From: Acidobacteriota bacterium
GTDB taxonomy: Bacteria; Acidobacteriota; Terriglobia; Terriglobales; Acidobacteriaceae
Direction: 5' to 3'
Length of the DNA: 6,813 nt
Assembly (NCBI GenBank): GCA_021793595.1
Contig: JAJYSL010000233.1
Coordinates: forward strand, 1-6,813
In this document: piece after piece, positions 5,479 through 6,813 of the stretch
Layout of the letters: every line of letters starts with the position of its first letter
How positions within the stretch are numbered: the first letter of the stretch is position 1
Program-made: the position numbers and the translations under genes
The notes under the pieces: generated by a model
Seen by the model: the letters and a program-made list of their open reading frames with translations, nothing else
Databases searched by the model: none
What the model was told of the DNA's origin: nothing

Positions 5479-6795
5479 ATGAAACAGGTAACTACAAAGA
5501 GAGAGCGCGACAAGCAGGTAATTGAGGCCTCGGTTCGTCGATTTGGGCCAATTTCCAGAGTAGATATCTATAAACTGACGAACCTGCGTCGAACCACCAT
5601 TTCCATGATTACGCGTGAGCTTTTGCAGGAAGGCAGGTTGGTGGAGGTTGGACGTTCGAACAACCCTTTGGGACGGAAACAGATTTTACTAAAACTGAAT
5701 GATGAGCATAGGTTCATCGTCGGCATCGAGTTCGACGACAAAACCGTGATTGCAGGCGTGATGAACCTCCATCCAGAAATCAAGCATATTGTTTCCGTGC
5801 CTATAGACCTCAGTGGGAGTCGCAATGGACTGATTCAGCAGCTTAAATCGGCGGTAACTCGAGTCATTCAGGAAGCTGGCGTGGATGCGTCCCTTTTGGT
5901 TGGAATTGGCATTGCCGATCCTGGTCTTATAGACAGTCGCAAAGGTGTAACTATTACCTCGACGACAATCGATTTTTGGAACGATGTTCCGCTGCGGAAA
6001 ATATTTGAAGAGGAATTCAAGGTCCAAGTAGTCGTTGAAAGTAAAACGCGTGCAAAAACCGTAGCCGAGAGAATGTTGGGCGCAGGCGGCATGGAAGAAA
6101 ATCTAGTTTACTTCGATTATGGAGCTGGCATTGGCGCCGGCATGATCGTTGACGGCAGGTTGCTTTATGGACGGAATTGCGGCGCCGGTGAAATTGGACA
6201 CACCCGCATCTCAGAAGATGGCCCGTCGTGTAAGTGTGGCACCGTTGGCTGCCTGGAAGCTACCGCCGGCACCTCAGCCATTGAGGCGCGAGTCTCCAAG
6301 GCTCTTGCCGAAGGGGCGGGATCGCAAGTCTTGTCTCTGGCCAACGACGACCCCGCTAAGGTTACGGCCCGGCTGGTTCTCGAAGCCGCAAAGGCAGGCG
6401 ATAAGATGTGCGGGAATATTGTCTTTGAACTGGCGCGGGATATTGGTATCGCCGTTGCGAATGTAGTCAATCTGTTCAATCCTGCGGTTGTTGTATTCGA
6501 CAGGAATCTTGAACCGGGCGGCAACATTCTTCTTGAAGAAATATCTCGAGTCGTTCGAGGACATGCCCTCACAAGCTCCTCGGCAGATATGCCTCTAAGG
6601 TTTGGGACGATTGGAGAGGAGGCCGGAATTCTTGGGATAGGACTGCTGGTGTTGGAAAAGCATTTTGAGATCCCGGGCTTGCGCTTGCCCAATTTTATGA
6701 TCGATGACACATCATTTCAGCGAGGTCATCCAATACCTGTACCTGCGTCAGGAACGACTCGCGTTCATAATTTATCGGCCAAGGCACTCGATTGA
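5479..6795 (+). CDS. ROK-family transcriptional regulator (NagC/Mlc-like), kinase site degenerate
   Basis: A 438-residue cytosolic regulator. Residues about 15-75 are a MarR-like winged helix-turn-helix (ISRVDIYKLTNLRRTTISMITRELLQEGRLVEVG, then the GRKQILLKLN wing). The ROK domain spans about 78-397: VGIEFDDKTVIAGVM, the glycine-rich DYGAGIGAG (213-221), the sugar-site GEIGH (237-241), and the zinc motif CKCGTVGCLE (C251, C253, C258, with H241). The catalytic Asp of ROK kinases, usually in an ND dipeptide (NDIR in E. coli NagC), falls at S188-K189 in ESKTRAKTVAE, so sugar phosphorylation is unlikely; I read it as a pure sugar-responsive repressor. Residues 398-438 extend past the usual ROK end as a proline-rich tail of unknown role. 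The ATG at 5479, with GAGGA 7 bases upstream, is preferred over the in-frame TTG at 5443. The gene lies behind the hexosaminidase, so likely targets are its own operon and the divergent SIS operon. The ligand is probably an amino sugar or its phosphate (inference). Confidence 0.92.
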   Translation: MKQVTTKRERDKQVIEASVRRFGPISRVDIYKLTNLRRTTISMITRELLQEGRLVEVGRSNNPLGRKQILLKLNDEHRFIVGIEFDDKTVIAGVMNLHPEIKHIVSVPIDLSGSRNGLIQQLKSAVTRVIQEAGVDASLLVGIGIADPGLIDSRKGVTITSTTIDFWNDVPLRKIFEEEFKVQVVVESKTRAKTVAERMLGAGGMEENLVYFDYGAGIGAGMIVDGRLLYGRNCGAGEIGHTRISEDGPSCKCGTVGCLEATAGTSAIEARVSKALAEGAGSQVLSLANDDPAKVTARLVLEAAKAGDKMCGNIVFELARDIGIAVANVVNLFNPAVVVFDRNLEPGGNILLEEISRVVRGHALTSSSADMPLRFGTIGEEAGILGIGLLVLEKHFEIPGLRLPNFMIDDTSFQRGHPIPVPASGTTRVHNLSAKALD

Positions 6796-6813
6796 GCGAA
6801 ACACAACAAGCAT

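Overview
The window looks like a piece of a moderately GC-rich, Gram-negative-type bacterial chromosome. The secreted proteins, a SIS-domain protein of the COG4821/UPF0309 type and a ROK regulator next to a family 20 glycosidase would suit an Acidobacteriota (Terriglobia-like) soil organism. That assignment is an inference from the style of the proteins, because no rRNA or other marker gene is present. No mobile element, tRNA, rRNA or CRISPR array was recognised.

Layout. Bases 1-341 hold no gene I can support. Two genes run leftward: a cytosolic SIS-domain sugar-phosphate-type protein (2861 to 2091), followed with no gap (TAAATG junction) by a secreted protein of unknown function (2090 to 342). 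The latter combines a few beta-propeller blades with a long, probably helical toroid-like domain. Two genes run rightward: an exported GH20-type beta-N-acetylhexosaminidase (3262 or 3337 to 5385) and, 93 bases later, a ROK-family winged-helix regulator (5479 to 6795). The divergent pairs are separated by an AT-rich control region of about 400 bases (2862-3261). It contains a good promoter for the leftward pair, a 24-bp perfect inverted repeat over its predicted start of transcription, a candidate promoter for the rightward pair, and two further A/T-rich palindromes between the promoters.

How it may work together (inference). The exported hexosaminidase would release terminal N-acetylhexosamine (GlcNAc or GalNAc) from chitin-, peptidoglycan- or glycan-derived material. 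The SIS protein would act on or sense a phosphorylated amino sugar inside the cell. The ROK protein, which keeps its HTH and zinc site but has lost the kinase catalytic Asp, would sense the sugar and control the two divergent units through palindromes in the shared intergenic region. The secreted propeller/toroid protein is the real unknown; its tight coupling to the SIS gene suggests that it handles the same substrate. No transporter, GlcNAc kinase, NagA or NagB is in the window, so the pathway is incomplete here.
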